Source: Streptomyces hokutonensis (GTDB taxonomy: Bacteria > Actinomycetota > Actinomycetes > Streptomycetales > Streptomycetaceae). From it: a stretch of 64,000 nucleotides of DNA. Below, piece after piece: positions 1-9,749 of this stretch (within the stretch, counting starts at the first letter, position 1; each line of letters opens with the position of its first letter). The translations under genes and the position numbers were made by a program. Under the pieces are notes generated by a model that was given only the letters and a program-made list of their open reading frames with translations, did not search any database and was not told where the DNA came from. Location of the stretch: assembly GCF_000376565.1 (NCBI RefSeq), contig NZ_BARG01000054.1:89341-153340 (forward strand). Direction: 5' to 3'.

Positions 1-200
1 TGTCGTCCTCATGCGGTGAGCGCCGCGCGGCCATCGTACTTTTCGGTAACCCTGGTGTGCGCGCTGCGAGCGCAGAATTTCACGGACCGGACGGCGACGG
101 AAGTCGTGCAAAGTGTTTTGAAAGGGGACGGAGCGGGCATGGGGGCGCGGTTCGGTCCGCGCTCCAGGGGAAAGCGGGGACGGTGGTGACCATGAGGCGG

Positions 201-419
201 TCAGCGATAGTCGTCCTCGTCGATGGAGACGACCCGGGCCTGTTCGATGACGTCGGCCTCGTTCGCGGAGTCCGGGTCCAGCTCGGTCGGCGAGTCCTCA
301 CGGCCCGCCGTCACCTCGGCCAACTGCTCGGCGGCGTCGTCCTCCGGAGCCTCGACGCCGAGTTCGGCGGCGCCGCTCTCGTCCTCGAAGGTCTCGGGAT
401 CGGTGGGGTCGACGGCCAT
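201..419 (-). CDS. Small acidic hypothetical protein
   Basis: A 72-residue protein, strikingly acidic: 25 of 72 residues are Asp or Glu, and it ends ...SIDEDDYR. I see no signal peptide, membrane segment, cysteine or enzymatic motif. The ATG at 419 is chosen because the acidic coding pattern begins there, and the longer reading frame upstream runs back over the neighbouring gene. It is divergent from the hydrolase gene at 643, so 420-642 should hold both promoters. I do not recognise a function; disorder and interaction with basic partners would fit the composition, but that is inference. Confidence 0.65.
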   Translation of the reverse strand: MAVDPTDPETFEDESGAAELGVEAPEDDAAEQLAEVTAGREDSPTELDPDSANEADVIEQARVVSIDEDDYR

Positions 420-642
420 GAGGGGCTCCCTTCCTAGTACGTCCCTGACGAAGCAGGGGGCCACATGCGGGTGCCCTGTGTACGAGCCTAGGAGACACCC
501 GATCCGGACGCCATGCGATGGGCGGGGCAGTCGCTCGGTTGTCCGGCTCGTTGCCTGCCCGCCGCCGGTTCGCCGCGGCCCGTTCGCTGTCTGTGACGGC
601 GAACACATGAGCCACAGCGTGATCGTCTCGTAACATTGCCGC

Positions 643-1836
643 ATGTCTTCGACAGAGCTGCCCTCCGTGTCGGTCGCCGCCGTGCTCCCCAAAGTGGCGC
701 CCGTCAGAGTCGGCGACGGCGAGCGGCTCAGGTCGGTCCGGCTGCCGGGAATCACCCTTACGGTGCGGTCGAGGCCGCCGGTGCGCGAAGGACTCCCGCC
801 CGCGCTGTACGTCCACGGGCTCGGCGGCTCCTCGCAGAACTGGTCGCTGCTCATGGCGCAGCTCGACGGCGTGGTCGACAGCGAGGCCCTCGACCTGCCG
901 GGCTTCGGCGACTCCCCGCCACCGGACGACGGCGACTACTCCGTCACCGGGCACGCCCGCGCGGTCATCCGCTACCTCGACGCGGCCGGCCGCGGCCCGG
1001 TGCACCTCGTCGGCAACTCCCTGGGCGGCGCGGTCACGACCCGCGTGGCCGCGGTACGCCCGGACCTCGTCCGTACGCTCACCCTGGTCTCCCCGGCCCT
1101 CCCTGAGCTTCGCGTCCAGCGCACGGCCGTCCCCACGGCCCTGCTCGGCGTACCGGGCGTGGCCTCCCTGTTCACCCGCGTCAGCAGGGAATGGACGGCT
1201 GAACAGCGCGTCCGCGGCGTCCTGGGCCTCTGCTACGGCGATCCCGGCCAGGTGACGCCGGAGGAGTTCCGCCACGCCGTCGAGGAACTCGAACGGCGGC
1301 TCCAACTCCCGTACTTCTGGGACGTGATGGCCCGCTCCTCCCGCGGCGTCGTGAACGCCTACACCCTGGGCGGCCAGCACGGCCTCTGGCGCCAGGCCGA
1401 GCGCGTCCTCGCCCCGACCCTCCTCGTCTACGGCCGCCGCGACCAACTCGTCGGCTACCGCATGGCCCAGCGGGCCGCCCGCGCCTTCCGCGACTCCCGA
1501 CTGCTGTCCCTGCCGGACGCCGGGCATGTCGCGATGATGGAGTACCCGGAGATCGTGGCCACGGCGTTTCGTGAACTGCTCGCGGATGCGGGGGAGTTGG
1601 GGGCGGGCGCTCAAACCGGTGCCGGTGGGGGCGTGAGCGCGGTGACGGGGCGTCGGGCGGTTGACGCGGAAGCGGTGGGGCGCGGTGGCCGAGGGGGACG
1701 GAGTGGTGCGCGGGGGGTCCGTGACGGCGGTTCGGTGAGTACGGTGAGCGAGAGCGGCGGTGCTTCCTCGGGTGCGGGTACCGGTTCCGGCGCCGCGGGT
1801 GATGTCAAGGGCGACGATACGAACACGGGGAGTTGA
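643..1836 (+). CDS. Alpha/beta-fold hydrolase
   Basis: A 397-residue cytoplasmic serine hydrolase of the alpha/beta family. The oxyanion-hole region reads VHGLGG (57-62), the nucleophile elbow is GNSLGG with Ser126, the acid is probably Asp267 in YGRRDQL and the base His295 in DAGHVAMM, all in the normal order and spacing. From about residue 315 the chain becomes a Gly/Ala/Ser-rich tail of about 80 residues that is not part of the fold and looks disordered. The stop lies nine bases before the GTG of the DUF3152 gene, so the two are probably cotranscribed. The substrate cannot be told from sequence; a mycobacterial counterpart near the same block is annotated as a lipase/esterase. Confidence 0.85.
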   Translation: MSSTELPSVSVAAVLPKVAPVRVGDGERLRSVRLPGITLTVRSRPPVREGLPPALYVHGLGGSSQNWSLLMAQLDGVVDSEALDLPGFGDSPPPDDGDYSVTGHARAVIRYLDAAGRGPVHLVGNSLGGAVTTRVAAVRPDLVRTLTLVSPALPELRVQRTAVPTALLGVPGVASLFTRVSREWTAEQRVRGVLGLCYGDPGQVTPEEFRHAVEELERRLQLPYFWDVMARSSRGVVNAYTLGGQHGLWRQAERVLAPTLLVYGRRDQLVGYRMAQRAARAFRDSRLLSLPDAGHVAMMEYPEIVATAFRELLADAGELGAGAQTGAGGGVSAVTGRRAVDAEAVGRGGRGGRSGARGVRDGGSVSTVSESGGASSGAGTGSGAAGDVKGDDTNTGS

Positions 1837-1845
1837 GGGGGCGAC

Positions 1846-3726
1846 GTGGGACGCCATAGTCGCCGTAAATCCAACTCCAAGGGTGACTCCGCGGACGGGG
1901 GCATAGGCACGAGGGCCGGTGCCGGTGCCGGTGCCGACGTCGATGCCAACGCCGGTACTGGCGAAGGCGGTTGGGCGGCTCAGGGGCCTCAGCGGGCTCA
2001 GGGGCCTCAGCCCGGCGAGGTGGGCAGATCGAGTCGGGTGGGTCAGCCGGGCAGGCCGGGCCAGCTCGGTCAAGCGAACTGGGTGGGCCAAGCGGGCCAG
2101 GGCGCTCAGCCGGGGGCGAGTCGGCCGGGTGCGCCGCGTTCCGGGGAGGGCAACCCGGGCCCTGGAGAGCAGCGTTACGCCGACGGGACCCCGGCACACG
2201 GCTTCCCGAGGCTGCCTGACGGCACTCCTGCCCATGGCTTTCCGAGGCTTCCGGACGGGACTCCGGCGAGGGGTGTTCCGCGCTTGGCGGACGGGACTCC
2301 GGCGCACGGCAGTCCCCGCTTTCCCGACGGGACTCCGGCACATGGCATGCCGCGCTTTTCCGACGGGACGCCTGCGCACGGCATGCCGCGCTTTTCCGAC
2401 GGGACTCCGGCGCACGGCACCCCCCGCTTCTCCGATGGCACTCCCGCGCGCGGTGTTCCTCGTCTGCCGGACGGCACTCCCGCCCACGGTGTCCCGCAGG
2501 CTCGTGCCGGGCACCCCCAGCAGCCTGAATCCGGCGGTGGTTGGGGCGAGTTGAGGGGGCGGGACGGGCGGGCCGGGGTGCCTCAAGCCTCGGTCCCCGG
2601 TGGACCCGTACCGACCGGGGCGGGTCCGGTGCTGCCCATTCCCCGGCAGCGGCAGGCGCCGCAAACCGGGGCTCGGCCAGGTGGGCAGCGTGGTCGTGGT
2701 CCCCGGCAGGACTACGTCGACGCCTTCGAAGAGGGCGGTGACGTCTTCGCGCCCCGGTCCGGTGTCGCCGCGCACCGCTCCGACCCGTACGCCTCCGTCA
2801 CGGACTGGCCGTCCGAGAGCGACGCCGGCACCGAGGGCGACGTCGACGGTGCGGGCGCGCCGCCCGGCGACCGTGGCCGGCCCGGCGTCGGCACCGGTCC
2901 CGCCAAGACCGGTCCCGCCAAGGGTGGGAAGGGGCGTGCCTACACCGGTATCGCCGCCGCGGCCGTCACCACCGTGCTGGCCGTCGTCGTCGCAGGACAG
3001 GTCGCCGGAGACGGTGACAAGGGCGGTGTGCGGTCTGAGGCGGCCACCGACCAGGCCCGGGACGTACGCGGTACTGGTGCCGCCTCGGCGCAGCCCAGCG
3101 CCTCCGCCTCGCCGCGGGTGGCGACCCTGACGTATGCCCAGATGATGGACAAGAAGTACCCGCTCAGCGCCACGCTCAAGGGGCCGGACAAGTTCGACGC
3201 GGTGCCCGGTGTCGACAAGGCGCCCGGCAAGGGGCGCAAGTACACGTACCGCGTGGACGTGGAGCAGGGGCTCGGGCTCGACGGCACGCTCTTCGCGGCG
3301 GCCGTACAGAAGACGCTCAACGACAACCGGAGCTGGGCCCACAACGGGGCCCGTACCTTCGAGCGCATCTACTCCGGCAAACCGGACTTCGTGATCACTC
3401 TCGCGAGCCCTGGTACTACGGCCAAGTGGTGCGCCAAGTCCGGCCTCGACACCACCGAGGACAACGTGTCGTGCGACTCGGCGGCCACCGAACGTGTGTT
3501 GATCAATGCGTATCGATGGGCGCAGGGGTCGTCAACATATGGGGACAAGATGTATGCGTATCGACAGATGTTGATCAACCATGAAGTCGGTCATCGTCTG
3601 GGCTACGGGCACGTCACCTGCGACAAGGACGGCGAGTTGGCGCCGGTCATGCAGCAGCAGACCAAGTTCCTCGACCACGACGGGATCCACTGTCTGGCGA
3701 ACCCCTGGCCGTACCCGGGCAGTTGA
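1846..3726 (+). CDS. Membrane-anchored DUF3152 protein, metzincin-like
   Basis: A 626-residue protein. Residues 1-112 are Gly/Gln/Pro-rich, 113-216 hold nine 12-residue repeats of the type DGTPAHGxPRxx, and one membrane helix lies at about 366-386. The C-terminal DUF3152 domain (about 420-626) therefore faces outward, with the repeat region inside the cell. The domain carries HEVGHRLGYGH (579-589), an exact HExxHxxGxxH zinc motif as in metzincins, followed by a possible Met-turn (APVMQQ), so a zinc peptidase is likely but unproven for the family. The GTG start follows GAGGGG at six bases. The codons around the zinc motif (about 3495-3600) are unusually A/T-rich for this genome. It is equivalent to mycobacterial Rv3207c, also near MoeZ. 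Confidence 0.85.
   Translation: MGRHSRRKSNSKGDSADGGIGTRAGAGAGADVDANAGTGEGGWAAQGPQRAQGPQPGEVGRSSRVGQPGRPGQLGQANWVGQAGQGAQPGASRPGAPRSGEGNPGPGEQRYADGTPAHGFPRLPDGTPAHGFPRLPDGTPARGVPRLADGTPAHGSPRFPDGTPAHGMPRFSDGTPAHGMPRFSDGTPAHGTPRFSDGTPARGVPRLPDGTPAHGVPQARAGHPQQPESGGGWGELRGRDGRAGVPQASVPGGPVPTGAGPVLPIPRQRQAPQTGARPGGQRGRGPRQDYVDAFEEGGDVFAPRSGVAAHRSDPYASVTDWPSESDAGTEGDVDGAGAPPGDRGRPGVGTGPAKTGPAKGGKGRAYTGIAAAAVTTVLAVVVAGQVAGDGDKGGVRSEAATDQARDVRGTGAASAQPSASASPRVATLTYAQMMDKKYPLSATLKGPDKFDAVPGVDKAPGKGRKYTYRVDVEQGLGLDGTLFAAAVQKTLNDNRSWAHNGARTFERIYSGKPDFVITLASPGTTAKWCAKSGLDTTEDNVSCDSAATERVLINAYRWAQGSSTYGDKMYAYRQMLINHEVGHRLGYGHVTCDKDGELAPVMQQQTKFLDHDGIHCLANPWPYPGS
2182..2505 (+). repeat. Nine 36-bp in-frame tandem repeats
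   Basis: Nine tandem 36-bp units, each encoding D-G-T-P-A-H/R-G-x-P-R/Q-x-x, lie in phase inside the DUF3152 gene. Units differ mainly at third codon positions and at the residue after Gly. The period is exactly 12 residues, so unit gain or loss would keep the frame. Confidence 0.9.
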
Positions 3727-3746
3727 CAGGCGACGCTTATGTCACA

Positions 3747-3775
3747 TTGACACGAGCCGCAGCATCCTTCATATT
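3747..3775 (+). promoter_or_regulatory. Promoter of leader ORF and peptide ABC operon
   Basis: TTGACA at 3747-3752 is a perfect -35 box, and CATATT at 3770-3775 a four-of-six -10 box, with a 17-base spacer. This is a vegetative (HrdB-type) promoter. Transcription would begin at about 3782, almost exactly at the ATG of the short leader ORF, so that ORF could be read from a leaderless transcript. Confidence 0.6.
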
Positions 3776-3782
3776 TTTGGGC

Positions 3783-3875
3783 ATGTGGTCTAGTCATGTC
3801 GTGAATCGCGCCGCCATCGAGCTGGCGCTCATCGGTGTGACCCCGCTCTGCGTGGCCGACATTCTCTGTCGCTGA
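3783..3875 (+). CDS. Putative Cys-containing leader peptide
   Basis: A 30-codon ORF (24 codons from the alternative GTG at 3801) ending ...PLCVADILCR. No Shine-Dalgarno sequence precedes either start, but the predicted transcription start falls on the ATG, which suits leaderless translation. Short actinobacterial leader peptides with conserved Cys codons near the end, sitting in front of transporter or sulfur genes, are an annotated family; some act as cysteine-responsive attenuators. Here it lies about 195 bases before the peptide-binding lipoprotein gene. Existence as a translated ORF is inferred from the promoter position and the characteristic ending. Confidence 0.55.
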   Translation: MWSSHVVNRAAIELALIGVTPLCVADILCR

Positions 3876-3930
3876 ACACCGCCCCCTGGCGTTCGTGTCG
3901 CGACCCGCACCACCTCGCCCTTGCCCCTGA

Positions 3931-3966
3931 CCCCGGCAGGGCATTTCCGACGACCTGACGCCGGGG
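3931..3966 (+). promoter_or_regulatory. Stem-loop between leader ORF and lipoprotein gene
   Basis: CCCCGGC (3931-3937) pairs perfectly with GCCGGGG (3960-3966) around a 22-base loop. It lies between the leader ORF stop and the lipoprotein start and has no T-run after it, so it might act in translational coupling or attenuation rather than as a simple terminator. The rest of 3876-4069 shows no gene. Confidence 0.35.
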
Positions 3967-4069
3967 CGGACGCCTGTTCATTTCCGTCTCACCCCTCGTC
4001 CATCCGTCTCACCATTCGGGAAACCCCATGAGAATTCCCGAACATCCCCCCCGAGAGGTCGTCATTCCG

Positions 4070-5788
4070 ATGCGTCAACCGTCCGTCATAGCCCGGCGCG
4101 TGGCCGTGGCATCCGTCAGCCTGGCCGTGGCAGCGGGCGCCGCCGCCTGCGGGCCGAAGGACAACGATGCCAAGGGCTCAGGTGGCGACTCCACGCCGCA
4201 CAAGGGCGGCACGCTCACGGTCCTGAACTCCAACCCCCAGGAGGACTTCGACCCGGCGCGCCTGTACACCTCCGGCGGCGGCAACGTCCCCTCCCTCGTC
4301 TTCCGTACGCTCACCACCCGCAACCGTGAGAACGGCGCGGCCGGCGCCAAGGTCGTCCCGGACCTCGCCACCGACACCGGGCGCCCCAACAAGGACGCGA
4401 CCGTCTGGACGTACACCCTGAAGAAGGGCCTCAAGTACGAGGACGGCACCGCGATCACCTCGGCCGACATCAAGTACGGCATCGAGCGCTCCTTCGCCCC
4501 CGAACTCTCCGGCGGCGCGCCCTACTTGCGGGACTGGCTGGTCGGCGCGGCCGACTACCAGGGGCCGTACAAGGACAAGAAGGGGCTCAGCGCGATCGAG
4601 ACTCCCGACAGCCGGACCATCGTCTTCCATCTCAACAAGCCCGAGGGCGAGTTCCCCTACCTCGCCACGCAGACGCAGTTCACGCCCGTCCCGCAGGGCA
4701 AGGACACGGGCACCAAGTACGAGCAGCACCCGATCTCCTCGGGGCCGTACAAGGTCGTCAGCAACCAGAACGACGGTGAGACGCTCGTCCTGGAGCGCAA
4801 CAAGTACTGGTCCACGGCCACGGATTCCGAGCGCAAGGCCTACCCGGACAAGATCGACGTGAAGTCCGGGCTCGACTCCTCCGTGATCAACCAGCGGCTG
4901 TCGTCGTCCCAGGGTGCGGACGCCACCGCCGTCACGACCGACACCAACCTCGGTCCTGCCGAGCTCGCCAAGGTGACCGGCGACAAGGAACTCGCCGCGC
5001 GCGTCGGCACCGGGCACTTCGGCTACACGAACTACATCGCGTTCAACCCCACGGTCGCGCCGTTCAACAACGTCAAGGTGCGCCAGGCGATCTCGTACGC
5101 CGTCGACCGGTCGTCGGTGGTCAACGCGGCGGGCGGCTCGTCGCTGGCCGAGGCCGCGACCACCTTCCTGCCCAACCAGAAGTCCTTCGGGTACGACCCC
5201 TACGACCTCTTCCCGGCGGGCGCGTCCGGCAACGCGGCGAAGGCCAAGGAGCTGCTGAAGGAGGCCGGTTACCCGAAGGGGATCACCGTCACGCTGACGC
5301 ACTCCAACGACAAGGACTTCGAGACCAGCCCGGAGATCGCGACCGCGATCCAGGACGCGCTCAAGAAGGCCGGCATCACCGTCAAGCTGCAGGGCCTGGA
5401 GATCAACGACTACAAGGACAAGATCCACAGCGTCAAGACCGAGCCGGGCTTCTTCCTCGCCCACTGGGGTGCCGACTGGCCCTCCGGCGGTCCCTTCCTC
5501 GCCCCGATCTTCGACGGCCGCCAGATCGTCAAGGACGGCGCGAACTTCAACACCGGCCTGCTCAATGACAAGTCGGTCAATGCCGAGATTGACGCGATCA
5601 ACAAGTTGACGAATCTTGACGAGGCCGCCAAGAGGTGGGGCGCACTGGACAAGAAGATCGGCGAGCAGGCCCTGACCGTGCCGCTGTTCCACCCCGTCTA
5701 CAAGCGACTGGTCGGCAAGGACATCAAGAACGTCGTGATCAGCGACTGGACCGGCGTCCTGGACATCTCCCAGGTCGCGGTCAAGTAA
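4070..5788 (+). CDS. Peptide ABC transporter substrate-binding lipoprotein
   Basis: A 572-residue extracytoplasmic solute-binding protein of SBP family 5 (Opp/Dpp type). The ATG at 4070 is preferred over the one at 4028 because GAGAGG precedes it and because a clean lipoprotein signal follows: basic MRQPSVIARR, a hydrophobic stretch, then Cys27 after GAAA. Family hallmarks are WTYTLKKGLKYEDGTAITSADIKY and RQAISYAVDRS, split here only by description. It captures oligo- or dipeptides outside the cell and hands them to the two permeases encoded four bases downstream. Four genes, one with a fused ATPase, distinguish this operon from the five-gene bldK locus of Streptomyces. Confidence 0.92.
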   Translation: MRQPSVIARRVAVASVSLAVAAGAAACGPKDNDAKGSGGDSTPHKGGTLTVLNSNPQEDFDPARLYTSGGGNVPSLVFRTLTTRNRENGAAGAKVVPDLATDTGRPNKDATVWTYTLKKGLKYEDGTAITSADIKYGIERSFAPELSGGAPYLRDWLVGAADYQGPYKDKKGLSAIETPDSRTIVFHLNKPEGEFPYLATQTQFTPVPQGKDTGTKYEQHPISSGPYKVVSNQNDGETLVLERNKYWSTATDSERKAYPDKIDVKSGLDSSVINQRLSSSQGADATAVTTDTNLGPAELAKVTGDKELAARVGTGHFGYTNYIAFNPTVAPFNNVKVRQAISYAVDRSSVVNAAGGSSLAEAATTFLPNQKSFGYDPYDLFPAGASGNAAKAKELLKEAGYPKGITVTLTHSNDKDFETSPEIATAIQDALKKAGITVKLQGLEINDYKDKIHSVKTEPGFFLAHWGADWPSGGPFLAPIFDGRQIVKDGANFNTGLLNDKSVNAEIDAINKLTNLDEAAKRWGALDKKIGEQALTVPLFHPVYKRLVGKDIKNVVISDWTGVLDISQVAVK

Positions 5789-5792
5789 CCCC

Positions 5793-6890
5793 ATGAGCGA
5801 GGCACTTGTCGCCTCCCAGGCCGCCGGGACGGACGTCTCCGTCCCGGCGGCCTCGGGGGCCCGTCAGTTCTGGCGGCGGCTGCGCGCGCAGCGCGCCGCC
5901 CTCGTCGCGGCGGCCGTCGTCGCCCTGCTCGTCCTGGTCGCGCTCGCCGCGCCACTGCTCACCGCGATCGAGGGCCAGGACCCCTTCACCTACCACCCCT
6001 CGCTCATCGACTCCGCGCGCGGAGGCGTCCCGACCGGCTCCTTCGGGGGCATCACCGGCGACCACTGGCTCGGCGTCGAACCACAGACCGGCCGCGACTT
6101 GTTCGCGCGTCTCGTCTACGGCGCCCGGGTCTCGCTCGGTGTCGCGCTGGGGGCGACCGTCGTACAGGTCCTCATCGGTGTCGTGGTCGGTGTCGCCGCC
6201 GCGCTCGGCAGTCGATGGGTTGATCAACTGTTGAGCAGGTTGACCGAGATCATCGTCGCGATGCCGTTGATGATCATGTCGCTGGCGCTGCTGGCGATCG
6301 TGCCCAGCAGCTTTCCGCGGCCCCTGCTGGTCGCGCTCGTCATCGGCCTGATCGCCTGGGGCAACACCGCGAAGATCGTGCGCGCCCAGACGCTCACCCT
6401 GAAGCAACTCGATTACGTCTCCGCCGCCCGGCTCAGCGGCTGGGGCACCTGGCGCATCGCCCGCCGCGAACTGCTCCCGGGACTCGCCGCGCCCGTCATC
6501 ACGTACGCCGCGCTCCTCGTCCCGATGAACATCACCGTCGAGGCCGCGCTGTCCTTCCTCGGCGTCGGTGTGAAGCCTCCGACGCCCTCCTGGGGACAGA
6601 TGCTCACCGCCGCCGACGTCTGGTACCAGGCGGCCCCGCAGTACCTGTTGCTGCCCGCCGGTGCGCTGTTCGTCACCGTGCTGTCCCTGACGGTCCTGGG
6701 CGACGGCATCCGCACGGCCCTCGACCCGCGCGCGGCCTCCCGCCTGCGTATCGGCACCGGCCGCAAGGGCGAGGCGAAGGCGGACGCGAGCACCAAGGGC
6801 GCGAGCGGCAAGGACGCCGGTACCAAGGGCGACGTCCGCACCGAAGGCGCGACTACGAAGAGCACGAATTCCAAGGAGGCCACGTCATGA
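5793..6890 (+). CDS. Peptide ABC transporter permease, DppC/OppC type
   Basis: A 365-residue inner-membrane permease with about six helices. The typical OppC segment TGRDLFARLVYGARVSLG marks the start of the transport domain and the ATPase-contacting EAA loop is SAARLSGWGTWRIARREL. The last 40 residues form a Lys/Gly/Thr-rich hydrophilic tail (repeats of the TKG type) not usual in the family. The gene starts four bases after the lipoprotein stop and its own TGA overlaps the next ATG (ATGA). The C-type permease precedes the B-type one, the reverse of the classical Dpp/Opp order. Confidence 0.9.
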   Translation: MSEALVASQAAGTDVSVPAASGARQFWRRLRAQRAALVAAAVVALLVLVALAAPLLTAIEGQDPFTYHPSLIDSARGGVPTGSFGGITGDHWLGVEPQTGRDLFARLVYGARVSLGVALGATVVQVLIGVVVGVAAALGSRWVDQLLSRLTEIIVAMPLMIMSLALLAIVPSSFPRPLLVALVIGLIAWGNTAKIVRAQTLTLKQLDYVSAARLSGWGTWRIARRELLPGLAAPVITYAALLVPMNITVEAALSFLGVGVKPPTPSWGQMLTAADVWYQAAPQYLLLPAGALFVTVLSLTVLGDGIRTALDPRAASRLRIGTGRKGEAKADASTKGASGKDAGTKGDVRTEGATTKSTNSKEATS

Positions 6891-7881
6891 GCGGCTTCGG
6901 AGGATTCGTCCTGCGCCGCGGTGTCGGCACCGTGATCACCCTGCTCGCGATCTCGGTGATCGTCTACGTCGTCTTCTTCGTCACCCCCGGGAACGTCGCC
7001 CAGATCACCTGCGGCCCGCGCTGCTCCCCGGAACAAGTGCACCAGGTCGCCCAGCAGTTGAGGCTCGACGACCCGCTGTACCTCCGCTACTGGCACTTCC
7101 TCCAGGGCATCCTCGTCGGCCAGGACTACTCCACGGGCACCTCGGTGGAGCACTGCTCGGCGCCCTGCCTCGGCCTGTCGTACCAGGGCGACCAGCAGGT
7201 CACCCAGCTGATCCTGGCGAAGCTCCCGGTCAGCCTGTCCCTCGTGTTCGGCGCGATGGTGCTGTGGCTGATCCTCGGCGTCGGCACGGGCGTCCTGTCC
7301 GCGTGGCGGCGCGGCCGGTTCACCGAGCGCCTGCTGACCGGCATCACCCTCGCGGGCGTCGCCACCCCGGTCTTCGTCATCGGCCTGGTGCTGATGATCG
7401 TCGTCTGCGGGCAGCTCCAACTGCTGCCCTTCCCGCAGTACGTCAGCCTGACCGACGATCCCGAACAGTGGGCCTGGAACCTGCTGCTGCCCTGGCTCTC
7501 CCTGGCCCTCATCGAGGCCGCCACGTTCGCCCGGCTCACCCGGGCGTCGATGCTGGAGACCCTCGCAGAGGACCACATCCGCACCTTCCGCGCGTACGGC
7601 GTCGGTGAACGGTCCATCATCGGGCGGCACGCCCTGCGGGGGGCGTTCGCGCCGATCATCGCGCTCAACGCCAACAACGTCGGCTCGGCGGTCGGCGGCG
7701 CGGTCCTCACCGAGACTCTCTTCGGACTGCCCGGCATCGGACAGGAACTCGTCCACGCCGTCAATGTCGTCGACCTCCCTGTGGTCGTCGGCATGGTCCT
7801 GGTCATCGGCTTCTTCGTGGTCATCGCCAACGCCGTCGCGGACGTGCTGTACGCGGTGGCCGACCGACGGGTGGTGCTCGC

Positions 7882-7885
<4 letters not shown>
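6887..7885 (+). CDS. Peptide ABC transporter permease, DppB/OppB type
   Basis: A 332-residue membrane permease forming the pore with the preceding gene product. The N-terminal helix is followed by a long periplasm-facing segment with two Cys pairs (CGPRC, CSAPC), then the transport domain with the EAA loop FRAYGVGERSIIGRHALRG and the conserved ETLFGLPGIG motif of OppB proteins. Both ends overlap the neighbouring genes by four bases, so the operon is tightly translationally coupled. The extra cysteines might form disulfides on the outer face. Confidence 0.9.
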
Positions 7886-9531
<1,646 letters not shown>

Positions 9532-9532
9532 G

Positions 9533-9570
9533 GATCGTAGAACGATCTGGGCGTGGATCGTAGAACGATC
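9533..9570. promoter_or_regulatory. Two tandem 15-bp perfect palindromes
   Basis: GATCGTAGAACGATC occurs at 9533-9547 and again, identical, at 9556-9570. Each is a 6-bp inverted repeat around AGA. Their centres are 23 bases apart, near two helical turns, which suits two repressor dimers on one face of DNA. They start two bases after the ATPase stop codon. They could be an operator for the glycosyltransferase operon or, less likely with so short a stem and no T-run, a terminator. Confidence 0.6.
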
Positions 9571-9641
9571 CGCCCCCGGGTGATCCCTTAGCGCGAGCGA
9601 ACGCGACCCGCACGGGAAAGTTACGACCGTTCACCCCTTTT

Positions 9642-9675
9642 GGTGGCGCGATGGACAACCGTCCGTCGCGCCACC
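9642..9675 (+). promoter_or_regulatory. Large 5' stem-loop before glycosyltransferase operon
   Basis: GGTGGCGCGA (9642-9651) pairs with TCGCGCCACC (9666-9675); inside, GGAC pairs with GTCC around AACC, with one U-G pair between, giving about 15 paired steps. No T-run follows on either strand, so it is not an ordinary terminator. It lies about 75 bases before the likely start of the glycosyltransferase gene and may be in its 5' leader. Confidence 0.45.
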
Positions 9676-9749
9676 GTCATGTCCGCATACGTTCGTCCCG
9701 CTGCGAGCCGCCGGGTCAACGGTGGCTCCCCACAAGGGAGATCGGGGGT

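Noticed and set aside
1..200. A gene at the left edge
   Set aside because: No frame has coding bias, a ribosome site or a recognisable product; it looks intergenic.
2182..2505. CRISPR-like array
   Set aside because: The repeats are in phase with the reading frame at exactly 36 bases without spacers; it is a protein repeat.
298..3342. A 1014-codon open frame on the minus strand opposite the hydrolase and DUF3152 genes
   Set aside because: It is a GC-bias shadow: repetitive, Arg/Gly/Pro-rich translation with no motifs, while the plus-strand genes have clear catalytic motifs.
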